Part shown: one piece after another, positions 13,401 through 26,300 of the stretch
Position numbering within the stretch: the first letter of the stretch is position 1
How the letters are laid out: every line of letters starts with the position of its first letter
NCBI GenBank assembly: GCA_963082875.1
Contig: OY720098.1
Coordinates: 14,818,001-14,882,000 of the forward strand
Source: Corella eumyota
Lineage: Eukaryota; Chordata; Ascidiacea; Phlebobranchia; Corellidae
Direction: 5' to 3'
Length of the DNA: 64,000 nucleotides
Notes under the pieces: generated by a model
Told to the model about the DNA's origin: nothing
The model's database searches: none
The model's input: only the letters and a program-made list of their open reading frames with translations
Made by a program: the position numbers and the translations under genes

Positions 13401-13873
13401 TATTATTAAACACCACATGAGGACATGGGTTTAACCCCCACTGCTTTCATGCTGTAGCGACCTTAAGTAAGAATACCTGCTGAGCAGATACATATCAGGC
13501 AATTATAATCTATAATATCCCAAACTGCCAAAGGCAACTCAAGACTGGGTTGGAGTAACTATCGTTACTCTATGTTTAGGTCGTGCAGTCGACCTTCCCA
13601 CAAAGATAAAGATATATAAAAAAAAATTTATACATATTTATATATTTCAGTTATTTGCTGCAACTAATTAAATCAAAAAATCTTCAAGGTCTTGATATTC
13701 TCATTAAAACTTTGAAAAGAAGCATTCAATTTGAAGTAGTAGATCAACCATCCAAAAACCAATTAAAAAATTGTTGGTGCGATATTTTTAACCACATTTT
13801 GTCAACTATTCAATCTAATATTGAAGTGAATTATAATGGTGCTAATTTAGGTGTAACTTCATTTTCTACATAA
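7430..13873 (+). CDS. REV1: REV1 deoxycytidyl transferase, translesion polymerase, complete
   Basis: REV1 inserts dCMP opposite abasic and damaged sites and scaffolds other translesion polymerases in the nucleus. Eighteen exons: 7430-7583, 7657-7756, 7892-8085, 8191-8278, 8465-8572, 8668-8738, 9353-9611, 9745-9873, 10218-10432, 10555-10698, 11041-11177, 11310-11417, 11770-11982, 12229-12341, 12406-12499, 12802-13102, 13177-13306, 13651-13873; total 2781 nt, exactly 926 codons plus stop (human about 1250). Seen in order: N-terminal BRCT (VNGYTSP, TTHVIAS, KPEWIVDCLKEQ), SEFYANSRLHHLSTWK block, catalytic HVDMDCFFVSVG and VSCDEALLDVT holding the metal-binding Asp/Glu residues, IGPNITLAKMATRKAKP, LPGVGY helix-hairpin-helix, little finger with GKKLTLKLMVRQKDAP and FGGHGICN, and the C-terminal REV7/polymerase-binding domain. 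The region between little finger and C-terminal domain is short and shows no UBM-like LP motif. The donor at 12500 is the least certain junction. Confidence 0.95.
8815..9035 (-). repeat. degraded SINE, REV1 intron 6
   Basis: Very diverged antisense copy recognised by the order CTAAAACATAAGGTTAC, GATAATATTGATTGACAATT, TGTACTGTTTATAGCG and GTTACTTAATGGCATTACA. It is adjacent to an opposite-orientation copy. Confidence 0.6.
9068..9290 (+). repeat. SINE copy with small internal deletion, REV1 intron 6
   Basis: Shows the tRNA-like GAGGTTGTAGGTTCGATCCC B-box region, GCTGAGCCAGCACTTAATTA and the ATGTTTAGGTCGTGAAGTCG tail. It lacks the CCCAAACTGCC..GAGACTGGG segment. Confidence 0.85.
12298..12330 (+). 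other. PIP-box-like motif in REV1 linker
   Basis: Encodes NQTMSLHSFMTTDKK immediately after the little-finger domain. It resembles the L-x-S-F-F core plus basic tail of PCNA-interacting peptides in other Y-family polymerases, with Met in place of the last aromatic residue. Its function is inferred. Confidence 0.35.
12470..12490 (+). other. SUMO-interaction-like motif in REV1 linker
   Basis: Encodes VKVIDLT followed by SPE. V-I-D-L-T is the classical hydrophobic SIM core with an adjacent phosphorylatable Ser and an acidic residue. It lies at the end of exon 15, in the stretch where vertebrate REV1 carries ubiquitin-binding motifs. Confidence 0.4.
13409..13627 (+). repeat. SINE copy, last REV1 intron, head truncated
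   Basis: Begins in the anticodon-arm part (CACCACATGAGGACATGG), is otherwise well preserved through CAACTCAAGACTGGGTTGG, and ends in GATAAAGATATATAAAA about 25 bp before the last REV1 exon. Confidence 0.85.
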
Positions 13874-14336
13874 CAAGAGGATTAAATGGTTAAGTTTTTA
13901 TACTAAAAAAATGTTTTTATACTAAAAAAATTTCATTAGATTAAATTTTTATCCAACGCCAACTTGAATTAATTAATCATTTTTCTGCTGCTACCTTTTT
14001 ATTTTGCACTTAACAACAAAGGGAAAACTATTGTTTTTTGATAGTATGAAAATAAACCAAATGTGCTATGCAATCTATTTAACTTTTATTTACACGAAAC
14101 TGTTTTTTACATTCTTACTTAGGTTATATTTTAAAGTTAGTAATTTTATTACAGTAGGTTATGTAAATAGTTATATCTACTAAATATTTAAAACTTTTTA
14201 AGCTATGGCTATATTTTATATATTAAAAAATAAACTGTTTATAAAATTAAAATTGACATGTATAAAACAATAAAAGTGGCAAAAATTTTAAAAAGTAATA
14301 CAAAAGACAACAAGTAAAACTAAATCATTATATCGT
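13874..14336. other. convergent 3' gap of REV1 and CCDC180
   Basis: 463 bp between two stop codons facing each other. A REV1-sense AATAAA lies at 14051-14056 and antisense AATAAA signals for CCDC180 lie at 14085-14090 and 14145-14150, so the two 3' UTRs must abut or overlap. A short TTTTTATACTAAAAAAAT duplication lies at about 13895-13930. Confidence 0.7.
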
Positions 14337-17300
14337 TTAATTATACAAGTTTTTAACATGTAATGTTGATTCAATCCAGTTGTCTGACCATCTTTTTTCA
14401 GCTTGCTGATTTTCTTGAAAATTTTTTTTCACGGTTGCTAAAGCAGTTTGATGAGCTTTACTGTATTGACTGAGCACAAAATCACGTTGTTTAATAATCG
14501 AAACATGAGGAAGAGTTGTTGTGTTTGTTGATACTGATACTAAAGAAAAAATACATAAACCTTTAACCAAAGTTTCATGCTAAATAATTTCTTTTTGAGA
14601 AGTTTAATATTAAATTTCTAAAATTAAAAGAAGCAAAATTACTTGCATTTAAAAATTAAACACCTTTTAAATGATTTACTTACATGACGAATCTGAGTCA
14701 AAAACATCGCTTTCTTCTGTCTTTTCCTGAGTAGGTAAAGACAGAATTGTCAAATCACATGGGGGCCATTGTTTGGGCCCTCGCTCGACAATTACTTTTT
14801 CCCCGAACCGTGGGTCAGCAACTTCACCAATGCTAAATCCTTGATTTCTTCGCCGAAGAAGAACACTTGTTAGCTCTTTGTGAGGGGCAACTCCTGGGTT
14901 TTAGAGAAAGTTTCGTTAAAAATAAAACAAAAAATAGATAATTAGTAGATCTGTTTTAAACATCATCTTTATTTGCCTTTTAATCATGCAATAACTTTTG
15001 CTATTTTTGTTGCATTTTGATTTTAAATAAACTCACTTCCAACTATGACATCATCAATGGTTATGAGATCATCGAATTGCTGCAAAAGATCATGTGAAAT
15101 TTGTGAAAGCTGGTACACGAACTTCATTGCACAAAGACGGGCATTTTTTTCCATTTCGTGTGCATGTTCACTTACACCATTTACATGTTCATTCTGCAAT
15201 AACAGTTTTATAGTTTTATTCAAATGTATTTTATTCACAATAATAGTCAATTGATAATTTTCCCCTTAAATAAATAATTAATATAAAAAATGGATCATTT
15301 ATTTGCCCAGAGTTTATTCTGTTGGTTTAAGCAAGCACAAACCTGGCGTTTAGCTTCCATTTCTAATAGTTGTAAATACAATTCCTCTTGATCTGGATGA
15401 CCAAGTGTAGGCCGTAGTGTGTTTTTGTGATCATTCTAATAAATAAATACATTTAAAAAAATAAGTTTTTGTCCTATTTAAAGCAGTCTTTAACCAATTT
15501 ATTACAACTAAGGTAAAACTGGTTGAAGTGGTATTACCTTTTTAGCCTCCCAATTTGCTTCCATTGTTTTAAAATTTGACGTTATTGTATTTAGTTTGTT
15601 CGATAAAAGGTCTAGTTCTTTTTTTAGAAGGTCATTGAAAATAAGTCGAGGTACCTCGCATAAACTTTCCTCAAACTGTCTTAAAAGTACACGAAAATCT
15701 GTCCAAAATAGATTTATTAAAAAAAAAATCATTATCTGTTTAAGTTATTGACCGGTCAACTTAATCTGAGGACAAATTAACATGACAACATTTTAACCCT
15801 AAAGAGTTAAGTTTATTAAAAAACAAAACAAAAAGAAGGTGTTTTTAGGTTAATTTGTCAGGTTTAGTTCCTGGGTTAAATTGACATTAAAGTTATTTAC
15901 TAAGTTATTTTGTCTACTTTTTAGACAAACCTTGCAAACTTTTATTGTGAAAGTCTTCAGTTTGATTTTCATATCCTGCAAGTTTTTCAACAACGTTCTT
16001 TGCACAAAGATCAAACGAATCCTACAATACATAAAAAAAGTCTAAAATATTTTATTTTTAACTTTATTATATGTAGTGGTAATTGTTTATTTTTAAACCA
16101 GGAATATCATTTAACTTTCTCCATCTAAATATATAGATAAAATAATTTATTTACTTGTATAAGTTGTGGTCTAGTGGTTGCCCTATTTCCCTTTTGTTTG
16201 TAGTAAATCTCAGCAGTGGACAACATGCCATCTAAACTCTCATGCAAAATTTGATATATCTAAAAACATTATAAAAAGAAATATATATTTAAGTCTTAAC
16301 CGGCAGTATGCTGTAGTGGTAAGAACACTTGCTACACCACATGAGGTTGTGAGTTCAATCCCCACCGCTCTCATAAAAAAGTTACTTTGTACCCTGTATT
16401 TAACTTATAATAAATATAGCAAAATTATCAATTTTTTTAATAATCTCACCTTCACCATGAAGTGATTTCCTTCAGGTGGTTTAACTCCAAAAATCATATA
16501 TTTTGCTTCAAATTTAGTTTCTCTTCTTCTGTAAACACCTGATGCACCGCTAAAGAAATCATTACACAATAATTAGTTAATTTTATTTATTACATTACCT
16601 CAATTATTTTGACTAGCAGCCAGGTGTGATAGTAAGAACAAATTACAAAATAAGGTCCTAGGTTTAATCTCAACTGCTTTTATGCTGTAGCAGCAAAATA
16701 GAATGCACAAACTCCTGCTAAGCCAAAATCAGTTAGCAGGATATTAATTCTATAAAATGTACTAAAATAATTTTGAAGTATATAGTTGAATAAAAGCAAG
16801 CTAATGAAAACAAATAAACAAAACAATTTAGCACACCCATCAGAAGAAGGTAGTTTGTTGCTTTCAGATTCTGGCATACTACCAGCAATACTTGTTAGTG
16901 TTGGTTGTCGTTGATATTTTCCATGTTGTCTGCAACCTACTCCAAACTAAAAAAATTATTTTAAAGAACATTTCTTAACTTTCAAATTAAACTTTTTTTT
17001 TTTACATTAAATTTAATAAAAAATGTAAGCTTGTTTTGACAAAGTTGTGAAACATTAAGATTAAAGTACAATTTTTGTAGCAGATGAATTTAACAAACCA
17101 TCAAAACAAAAACCTGTGAATTTGAAGAAGACGGGGCAATTTTGGTGGTTCCTGTCATAATAGATTTTGTGTCATCTGAATCCAAGTATTTTCCTTTTTG
17201 AGCCCTTAATAAAATTTGTTGTTTATTTATGGCAAGTACTGTACATGACGGACTAAATTAAATTACATTTTAACATGTTTAGCAGGACCCTTTTTTACAA

Positions 17301-20300
17301 AATGTCCATTTAATTAACCTCAATATATTTTTTATGACTCCAATAGCAGAATCATCAGTAGGTTGCCTTCCTCCGACCCTACTTCCTGTAGTTGTCCCCG
17401 CTGTACCCAATGTCCCCTGGGTATCAAGCCCCTGTCTACTTTGCCCTTTAGTAGGGCCCCTACTAGGTTTTCCCCTGGACGAGGGAACTAGGGAACCCAT
17501 TGCAGAGGAAGCAGGGGCCTGGGTTCCTTCAGTATTTAAACTTATTTGTGATTCAATCTTAAAATAAAAAAGTACAGTTTAAAAAAGGATATCATTTTAG
17601 GTGAGTTTAAAAAAAGGATATCATTTTAGGAGCAAATATTTGAAGGAAAAACAATAATTACAACAAGATCTATTTATTTAACGAAATATATTTCCAATAA
17701 TTGTATTACAGTGTCATATACCTTGTTTTCTGCAGGTTTTAAAGGTTTAGCACAATTCAAATAAAGAGAGCGTTGGTAAAGACTGGTCATGATATCACGA
17801 ATGTATAATCGCAACAATTCTGGAGATACTTTCTGTTAATAATTTATAAAAAAATATATAATATTTTAAATTTACAAATACAAATCTAAATGGTTAACTA
17901 CAAACTGTTATTTTAGTTAATGCCTTTTTAACCAAAATATATTCAAAATGATGTTTTGTATCAAAAAAATGTAAAACTTTATAAACCTCCTTATCAATAT
18001 TCGGTCTTTCGCAAGCATCTACTCTTCTTTTCAATAGGGCCAAATGTCCAGCAACTTCAGAAGCCATTCCATTACTATAAGCTACTTCAGTTTTGATGCG
18101 AAGTTGAGCATTTGTTACCCATCGTTGTTGTTTCTCAACAAAGACAAGGTCAACCAAATTATTTTGAAACCTGTAAATAATTTCTGTCTTTAAATTTATG
18201 CAGTTAATATATATACAAAACACCTAAAACCAAAGTTAACTTTTAAACAAGTTAATTAAATGCACATCTATATATAAGGGGGGTTCATGGACTGCTAGTT
18301 GTATACATATTGTCCAAGACAAGTCTTGAAAATTAAAAAAATACAGTTTGTGGTGAGCAATTGAATATTGTCATGACTTTACTATGGCTACTGATTCAAT
18401 AATTGGCTAAGTGGGTTTAAGTGCAAAACCAAGACCAGACTTATCAAGTGTATCAACAAACTTACCTTTCTTCGAATTTAGCCACTACATCAGAAGCTTG
18501 CTCTATTCTCTTCGATTCCATCCCTTCAAGATCCTTCATTACTGCCCCCTCCGCAGCATCCACCTTTTGCGACATCTTATCCAAATTTTTACGAAGAGAA
18601 ACTGTTTCTTCTGGACTAAAGTTGCCACCTTCAGAGAATAATCTAAAGAGTGAGGAATAAACAGGTGTAAATATTGACAATTATTTTTTATTTTTTTAAA
18701 TATACTTTAATAATTCTTAAATAAAAAAAGCATATGTTTATACTTACTTGAAGGATTTAACGCAGTGGGCATTGGAATCCCTTAATCTTTGCAAAGTAGA
18801 ATCAAGTTTTTGTCTGAATTCCCTTAAAGAGGCTTTAATTGTGTCACTGTATATTTCCAGGTTGGATTTAATCAAGTTTGTTAATTCCACTAACCTGTAC
18901 ATATAAGAACAAGTTAAATAAAATAATAATAAATGAAAGGCTTAACAAAATAGGTAACATGAATCTAAATTTGTGTCACATTTTTTTTTTAAATGCACGG
19001 GTCAGCATGTTGTAGAAGTTAAAACACTTGACTTTACTACTTAAGTTATGTGTTTGATTTTTACTGCTCACAGGTTATAACACCTTCATATTACACTACA
19101 TAAAGTTATGGGTTTGATCCCTATTGCTCTCGTGCTGTAGCGCTCTACAAACGGTATAAACTTCAGCTGAGCCAGCACTTAATCAGCGGCGTAATTAGCA
19201 AGTAATTAAATTTTCTATAATATTCCAAACTACCAACGATAACTCGAGACTAAATCGGAGTTACAAATGTTACGCTATGTTTAAGTCGTGAAGTTGACCT
19301 TCCCACATCAAGGATAAAGATATTTAAAAAAAAAACAATTTAAATAGTACCAATCCCTGCTGATTTTAAAATCAATTCACAGGTAAAATAATTACCAGAC
19401 TATGAATATATAAAACCGCCAAAGACAACTCGAGACTATTATTTCTTAGCAATCTTTGGTAATCCCTATTATATTTTCAATAATTTTAAATAATATTACT
19501 TTGTTGATTTTGTCGCATTTGTGTAAACAGTTTCTAAGCTTTCAACTTTAGCTTTGAACTCCAAGGCATCAATATCATGTTCCTTTGTCATATTTCCAAA
19601 GTCGTATTTCAAGGTTGATAATGCTGCGGTTATGCCTCGACAATGTCTCATTACTCTTTCTTTGTGCAAAACTAATTCAGCTAAATACCACAAAATGTAA
19701 TTGAGTATGTATTAGAAATTTAAAACTATGCGATGTTTGATAAAATAAAATCTTATCTTACCTGCCCTTACATTTCTTACATCAATATCAATTCTCTTAG
19801 CTCTAGGGGCATGAAGATGTAATCGAAGATCTAATTCTGATATTAGTTCTTCTTGTTTACTTTTAGCTGAAGCTTCTGCATTGGCAACAGCCCTTTCTTT
19901 CCAATTTTCCAAATGGTTTAAAAAGGCCATTCTCACACTAAAAAATTAAATTTGATGTCACAGCTGTAAAGTTTAAATCATTTAGATGTTGGTGAGGTTT
20001 TAAAAATTAAAAACTTGTATCATAAACTAGTAAATGATTTAAAATATGTTAAGGACTCTGTAAACTTGTGCCAGAAACAAGTTATATTATTGACAGCAGT
20101 TTTGTAGATTAAAAATCGACTTACAAATTAATAAGATCTTGAATGTAAGTTACTTCAATATAAACATTTTTAATAAATTCTGGTGTTGGTTCTTCTTCAA
20201 GTGAACCTAATAATAAATTATAATGATAAAATTACAATGAATTTCTAAATGAATTAATTATACTAAATTTTAAGTCAATTTTAGTATATTTTAGGAGATA

Positions 20301-23300
20301 TTAACAATATCAATCTTTAACTTAAACATTATAATCTAGTTTTATCTGTGTAAAAGTATTTATTAACTGATTAAACAAATTTTTTTATAATTATGGTTAA
20401 ATCAAAATATTATTACCTCCTTCAGTGATAAATGTAAGTGATGTTTCAGTATCATCGCTGCTTAAAGCATCATCATATGAGTAAGAAGTATTCAACTTTG
20501 TCATAACATAAAATGATGTTCCTAAATGGTGAATGCTATGTTATATTTTTGAGACATCTTTTTATTTTATTGTTGATGTAGAAAGGCTAAGTTTACAGCC
20601 TAAACATTAGGTAACTACTGTTACTCCAACCCAGTATTAGGTTAACTTTGGGAATTTTAGTAATTATCTGAACGTAATTGCCAATAATTAACTTAGTAAA
20701 ATTCTGTACCATTTATACCACCTAACTAAAAAGCACTACAGCATGAAATCAGGAAGATGGTACCCAGGATTTTATGTAGTAAAGCTTAGTGTTTATTATT
20801 TTAACATTTAGGCACAGGATTTTACCTTTGCCCAAATACAGAGCAACATTTAAGCCATAGAAACATGAGATATTTTTCTTTAGTTAACCAACTTTATAGT
20901 ATTTAGCATTTATTATTCACCCAACTTTAAGATAATTTATATGGTGCATTTTTACAACAAGTGACAAGTGTACAACATACCTTGTTCTGTTGTAAGAATT
21001 TCACGAACCACTTTGTCAAATTCACTTTCATCTTCCTCAACTTTTCCCTTTTTCTTTTTTTTGTCCTAATAAAAAAAACATTGAAATAAAAATTATTTTA
21101 TTGTTGTGACAACTCTGACTAAAGTGCTAAAAAACAATACTATGTGTTATAAAGAATCTGACCTGCCTTACAAATTACTAACTTCAGTTTCTAATTGTTC
21201 ATCCTCAAAAATTTTTCTAATTTTATGCTAAATGTTCTAACTAGTTTTGTATATTAAAACAATTAAAAAATAAACAACAGATTAGTTGGTTTTTGCCTGT
21301 TTTTTTGTGGTTTTGACCCCTTTCTTTGCTTTATTTGCTCTTTTTGTCGCCTTAAAATTAAATCAAAAGAGTACCAGAACCTTGTTTGTATTTTAAAATT
21401 AATGGCTAGTTACAAGTAAAAGAAAATATATTACGTACAGATTCTGTTGAATCACTGGAAGATGATGAAGTTATTTGATCCACCGATGCTCGATTTACAT
21501 TAAAAAACTTGCATACAGCCTCTTCATACTTAACAAGCTCCTTGCTTATCATGTCAGGATATTCTGACACTTTTGTAATTTGAGTTTCATGAAAATCTTC
21601 ATAGCTGATATTTCAAAATAAAACAGTAACAATAACAACATAACACAATGCTTTCATGCTGTAGCACCTATGGGTAAGGCGTTTACATTATACTATGTTT
21701 AGGTCGTGAAGTCGACTTTTCCACATCAAGGAAAAATTTTATTCCCTTTAAATGTAAAAAAAAACAAAACCTAATTGTTTCTATTGTCTATTTAACTACC
21801 TTTGCATACCAAGCCAAAAATGGTAACATTGTTTTTAGTTTGGTTTATTTATTTTTAGTCATTTATATTACCCTTCTTTAACATAAGAGAGCATTTCCAT
21901 GCACTGAGCTAAACACAAGGCTAGTGCTTCATCTGTGCTTTCTTGTCTCAATCTATCCAGTGCAATATCAAGTCTTGATTCCCTTTCTTGATTGTCTCCA
22001 TCATGCAGTTGTCTTGATTGTTCTAGTTCACTCTTAAAAAGTAGAAACACTTTTAAATTGGCTCGATTAACACTTTTAATTGACTTTTTGGAACATTCAT
22101 TAAAATGTATTTAAAAATTTTCAATTTGCATTGGCATTTTTTTACATATTTCTTTGTATATATCTTTATTCTCGATGTGGGAATGTCTAATGCGCGACCT
22201 AAACATAGAGTAACATTAGTTACTCCAACCCAGTCTCGAGTTGCCTTCAGCAATTTGGGATATTATATGGATTATAATTGCCCGATAATTATTCTGCTAA
22301 TTAAGTGCTGGCTCAGCAGGAGTTCATACTGTTTATAGCGCCTTACTTAAGGGCGCTACAGCATGAGAGCTGCGGGGAATAAACCCACGAACTCATAGTG
22401 GTGTAGCAAGTGTTCTTACCACTACACCACGCTGCCCGTCATATTTCTGTATATTTCTGTTTTATGAATAGACTAAAGATTAAAATAAAGAACTTTGTTT
22501 TTACCTGTAGTTGTCGCTCTTGTTTGGCTAACCCTATTTCATGCACATCCCATAGGTGAGAAGCACCTTGGGCAAATTTAAATAATTTACGCAATTGCTT
22601 CTCTGTGCGACCAGCAAGTTGCTCTAGTAGTTTCTAAAAAAATTACAAACAATGTCAAAAAAGTGCTTTTGGTGATTTTTTTTGGCTTGATATGAAAAAT
22701 TAGAAAAAACTATAAAAAATTACATCCATTTTTTCCAGTTTTCTCTCAAATGTTCTTAGTTGGTTCCCCACTAATGGAAGAAGGTGATCATTTACAATTC
22801 TTCTCATTTCATCTTCATCACATACTTTAGACAACAGGAGATTTTGCTGTAATTTATAATACATTTATTTATAATAAATTTTATAATCAACATTGCTAAA
22901 AAATGTAATGTCCTTAAACAGTTTCTTCAAAAAAATTTTTTATTAAAAATAAAAATTTTAACTGAAAAAAAAAAGAAAATTATTAAAAAAACATTATTAC
23001 TTTGTATTTTTCTATCTCTGTAAGGCAAATCTGACAGGTTGCTTCATACTTTTCGTGTAAAGATTGGACCATGTGCAAATGCAGTTTGTCAATATCCTCA
23101 TTTGCCTTCGTTAACCCTGTATTCCACTTGTACACAGATGGTTTCGTACTTGATGGTGGCTGTACATTATGTTAAATTTTATGTTATAAATAGGAAGGAG
23201 AAACACTTTCTTATTTTCCAGAATGTAAAACTGTTTACTTACATATTACCAGACATCATTTTACTAAATATAAGTTTTGCTAAAAACCACATGCCCAAAA

Positions 23301-26300
23301 ACATGATTTAACAACATTAGACATTTTTTATAGTCCTGTTTCACAATCATCCCCCTACTCTAACGCTTTTTAAAAAAATAAACTTTAATTTTCTTAAAAA
23401 CCATCCACCAAAATTTTCACAAAATGATGCTTGCAAAATTTTTTTCAGTAAATGGTTTTTGGTAATTTCAGTCTATACCATAAACAAGTAACTTACCTCA
23501 AAAACAGACAACTTTTGACAAAAATAAAAGAACTAGAACTGAATTTAATTAAAAAATTGCAACCAATAAATTTACTTTCATTTCCTTCAGCTTTTCCATC
23601 ACATTTAATCTTTGTGTGTTAAGTTTCTTTTGTTCTTCTAAAAGTTTTGTCATAACAGCATTTACTTCAGCTGGGTTAGTTACTGCATCACTTGTCATAA
23701 ATTCCCTTAAAGTAAAAATTGAAATATTACAATTAATCTGGCAGCGTGGTGTAGTAGTCAGAACACTTGCTACATTACATGAGGTCAGTCTATCTCCACT
23801 GCTTTTATGCTGTAGCGCCCTTGAGTAAGGCGATGTAAACAATATAAGCCCCTTTCGAGACAGTCTTTAATCAGCAGCTTAATTATCGGGCAATTAAAAT
23901 TCATAATATCCCAAACTGCAAAAGTCAACTCGAGACTGGGTTGGGGTTACAGTTGTTATTCTATGTTATCAAGAATAAAGATATATAAAAATAAAAAAAC
24001 AGTAGTTGCAATCATAACTTAATGTTTGTATAGAAAAGTTTTGCATTTACATGAATTGCTTAACAGCCAATTCAGCGTTTAATTTTTTCCAATCTTTTTG
24101 TCTTTCAGACCAGATTCTATGTTGGGTTATTTCTCTAGTGATGTCACACTCACAAAGGTTTGTGTCCAGTTTTGCATATGCCCTCCTGTATAAGAATTGA
24201 TTTAACTAACATGTTCGAAAAAAATGATTGCCTTGATGTTAATGGGCTATACTTAAAATTTTTATTTTTTAATATTTATATCTTTTGCCTTGATTTGAAA
24301 AGGTCAACCTAATCAAAGAGTAACAACTGTTACCCCAACCAGTCTCTAGTTGCCTTTGGCAGTTTAAACACTTATTAGTTATAATTGCCTGATATTTTAG
24401 CTGCTGATTAAGTGCTGGCTCAACAGAAGTTTATACCGTTTATAGTGCCTTACTTAGGAGGCGCTACAGCATGAGGCAGTAGGGATCGAACCTCACACAA
24501 CATAACAAGTTTAGTGTAATTTATCATAAATACTAAATCTCTACATTTACCTGTTAGCTAAAATACTTTGATTTACAAGCATTGCATCTTTCTCTATTAA
24601 CCTTTGAATATCAGCTGCAGAGAGATATGCTATCTTAGTTAAAATTGTAGTAAACTTTTTTAAAACAGCTGCAATCTGAAAAATATCATTCTTTTATAAA
24701 ACTTTAAGCTAATTTTGTAAATAATATATAACAAAATAACAACTTTGTAAGAAACTAAGTATTACTTCACATGCATAACAAAAAGTTCTAGTTAATATGT
24801 TATTGTTATAATATCTAGATTATAATATCTTGACCGGCAGCGTGGTGTAGTGGTAAGAACACTTGCTACACCAAACATGAGGTCGTGGGTTCAATCCCCA
24901 CTGATCTCATGCTGTAGCGCCCATGAGTAAGGCGTTATAAAAGGTATGAACTTCTGCTGAGCCAGCACTTAATCAGCAGCATAATGACTGGGCAATTATA
25001 ATCTATAATATCCCAAACTGCCACAGGCAACTCGAGACTGGGTCGGAGTAACTGATGTTACTCTATGTTTAAGTCACGCATTCGATTTTCCCACATCGCG
25101 GATAAAGATATATACAAAAAAAAATAACTAGCATACAGTTTGTAGTCTTTCATCTTCCACTTGGTTAAACCAAGTATTTGCACTTTTGATCCATTCCTTT
25201 CTAATACAAGAATTGGATTCAATTCGGGTCCATAGTTCATCTAGTTGAGCATAACTAAAATTGACCAGGTTTTCATCCTCAGAAATTTCACTAAAAATAA
25301 TTGGATTTTTTTAAATGAAAGCGGAATGTTTAATTGTTTAAATTAATTAAAATAATTAGAATTAAAGGTTATTTAAATCCCATTTTTTTCAAAACAATGA
25401 ATACAAAAAAATTGGTATGGGTGATTATTACCTAAAAATTAAATCTATTTTGTCATCATTTTCTTTAAGTTGTTTTTGTAAGTTTTTCCCAATGGATGTT
25501 ATTCTTGGTTCCACTCGATTACTGATCATACTTAGATCATGATTCATATTTTCTAATGCTTTTACGTGACTGTAAATTAACAAAAAATATTTATTTTACT
25601 AATATTTAAAAAAAAAATTACAACATTTCTATAACAAAAACTACTCGGTCAGGGTAAATAAAAAAAAATATAACATATTTTTGTTGTAAATTTTTGTTGT
25701 AAATTTTTAAATGTTAAAAAATCTGTTTGCTATATTTTAAACATAATAGAATACAGATGGCATGACATAAAATATCAAATTAAAGTTGGTATAAGTATAT
25801 CAGAAAAAGGGATTAATAAACAAAATATCATTATATATTAGGAAGAATACCTTTTCCTAACCAAGCAAACACATTTAGGATAAAGATACAAAATTTAAAA
25901 CTAAACATTTTTTAAATAAAATAAAAAAGTATATATAAAATATTTAACCGTTCTTTTCTTTTGTTTTCTATTCTTTGTATGACATCAGAGTTAACCTTCA
26001 TGACATTTATAACATCGGGAAGTCCTTGAACATTTCTCCCCTCGATATCCAATTCTGTTAACTTGGATTTTTGAGCTGCATCAGTAGTAATCTGTCTGTA
26101 AAACAATTTTTTTAATGAGACCATTTAAGTCCTAATCTAAGCCTACAGCTTAATTAACATAGAATAACATTACGCATTTTATTTAAATTTTTTTTTTATT
26201 CTCAATTTGATAAGGTCAATTCCCCACCACCTTTTTATTTTTTTGAAAAACATTTGTTAACCTGACCAAGTGTTAGGTTGCCTAATGTAGTTTAGAATAT

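Noticed and set aside
16300-16374. Possible genuine tRNA gene
   Set aside because: A- and B-box-like segments are present but arms do not pair well, and the segment is identical in layout to the head of the SINE family.
16178-16465. 95-residue plus frame
   Set aside because: Made of the antisense side of a CCDC180 exon plus a SINE head; the minus strand holds the real exon reading IYQILHESLDGML.
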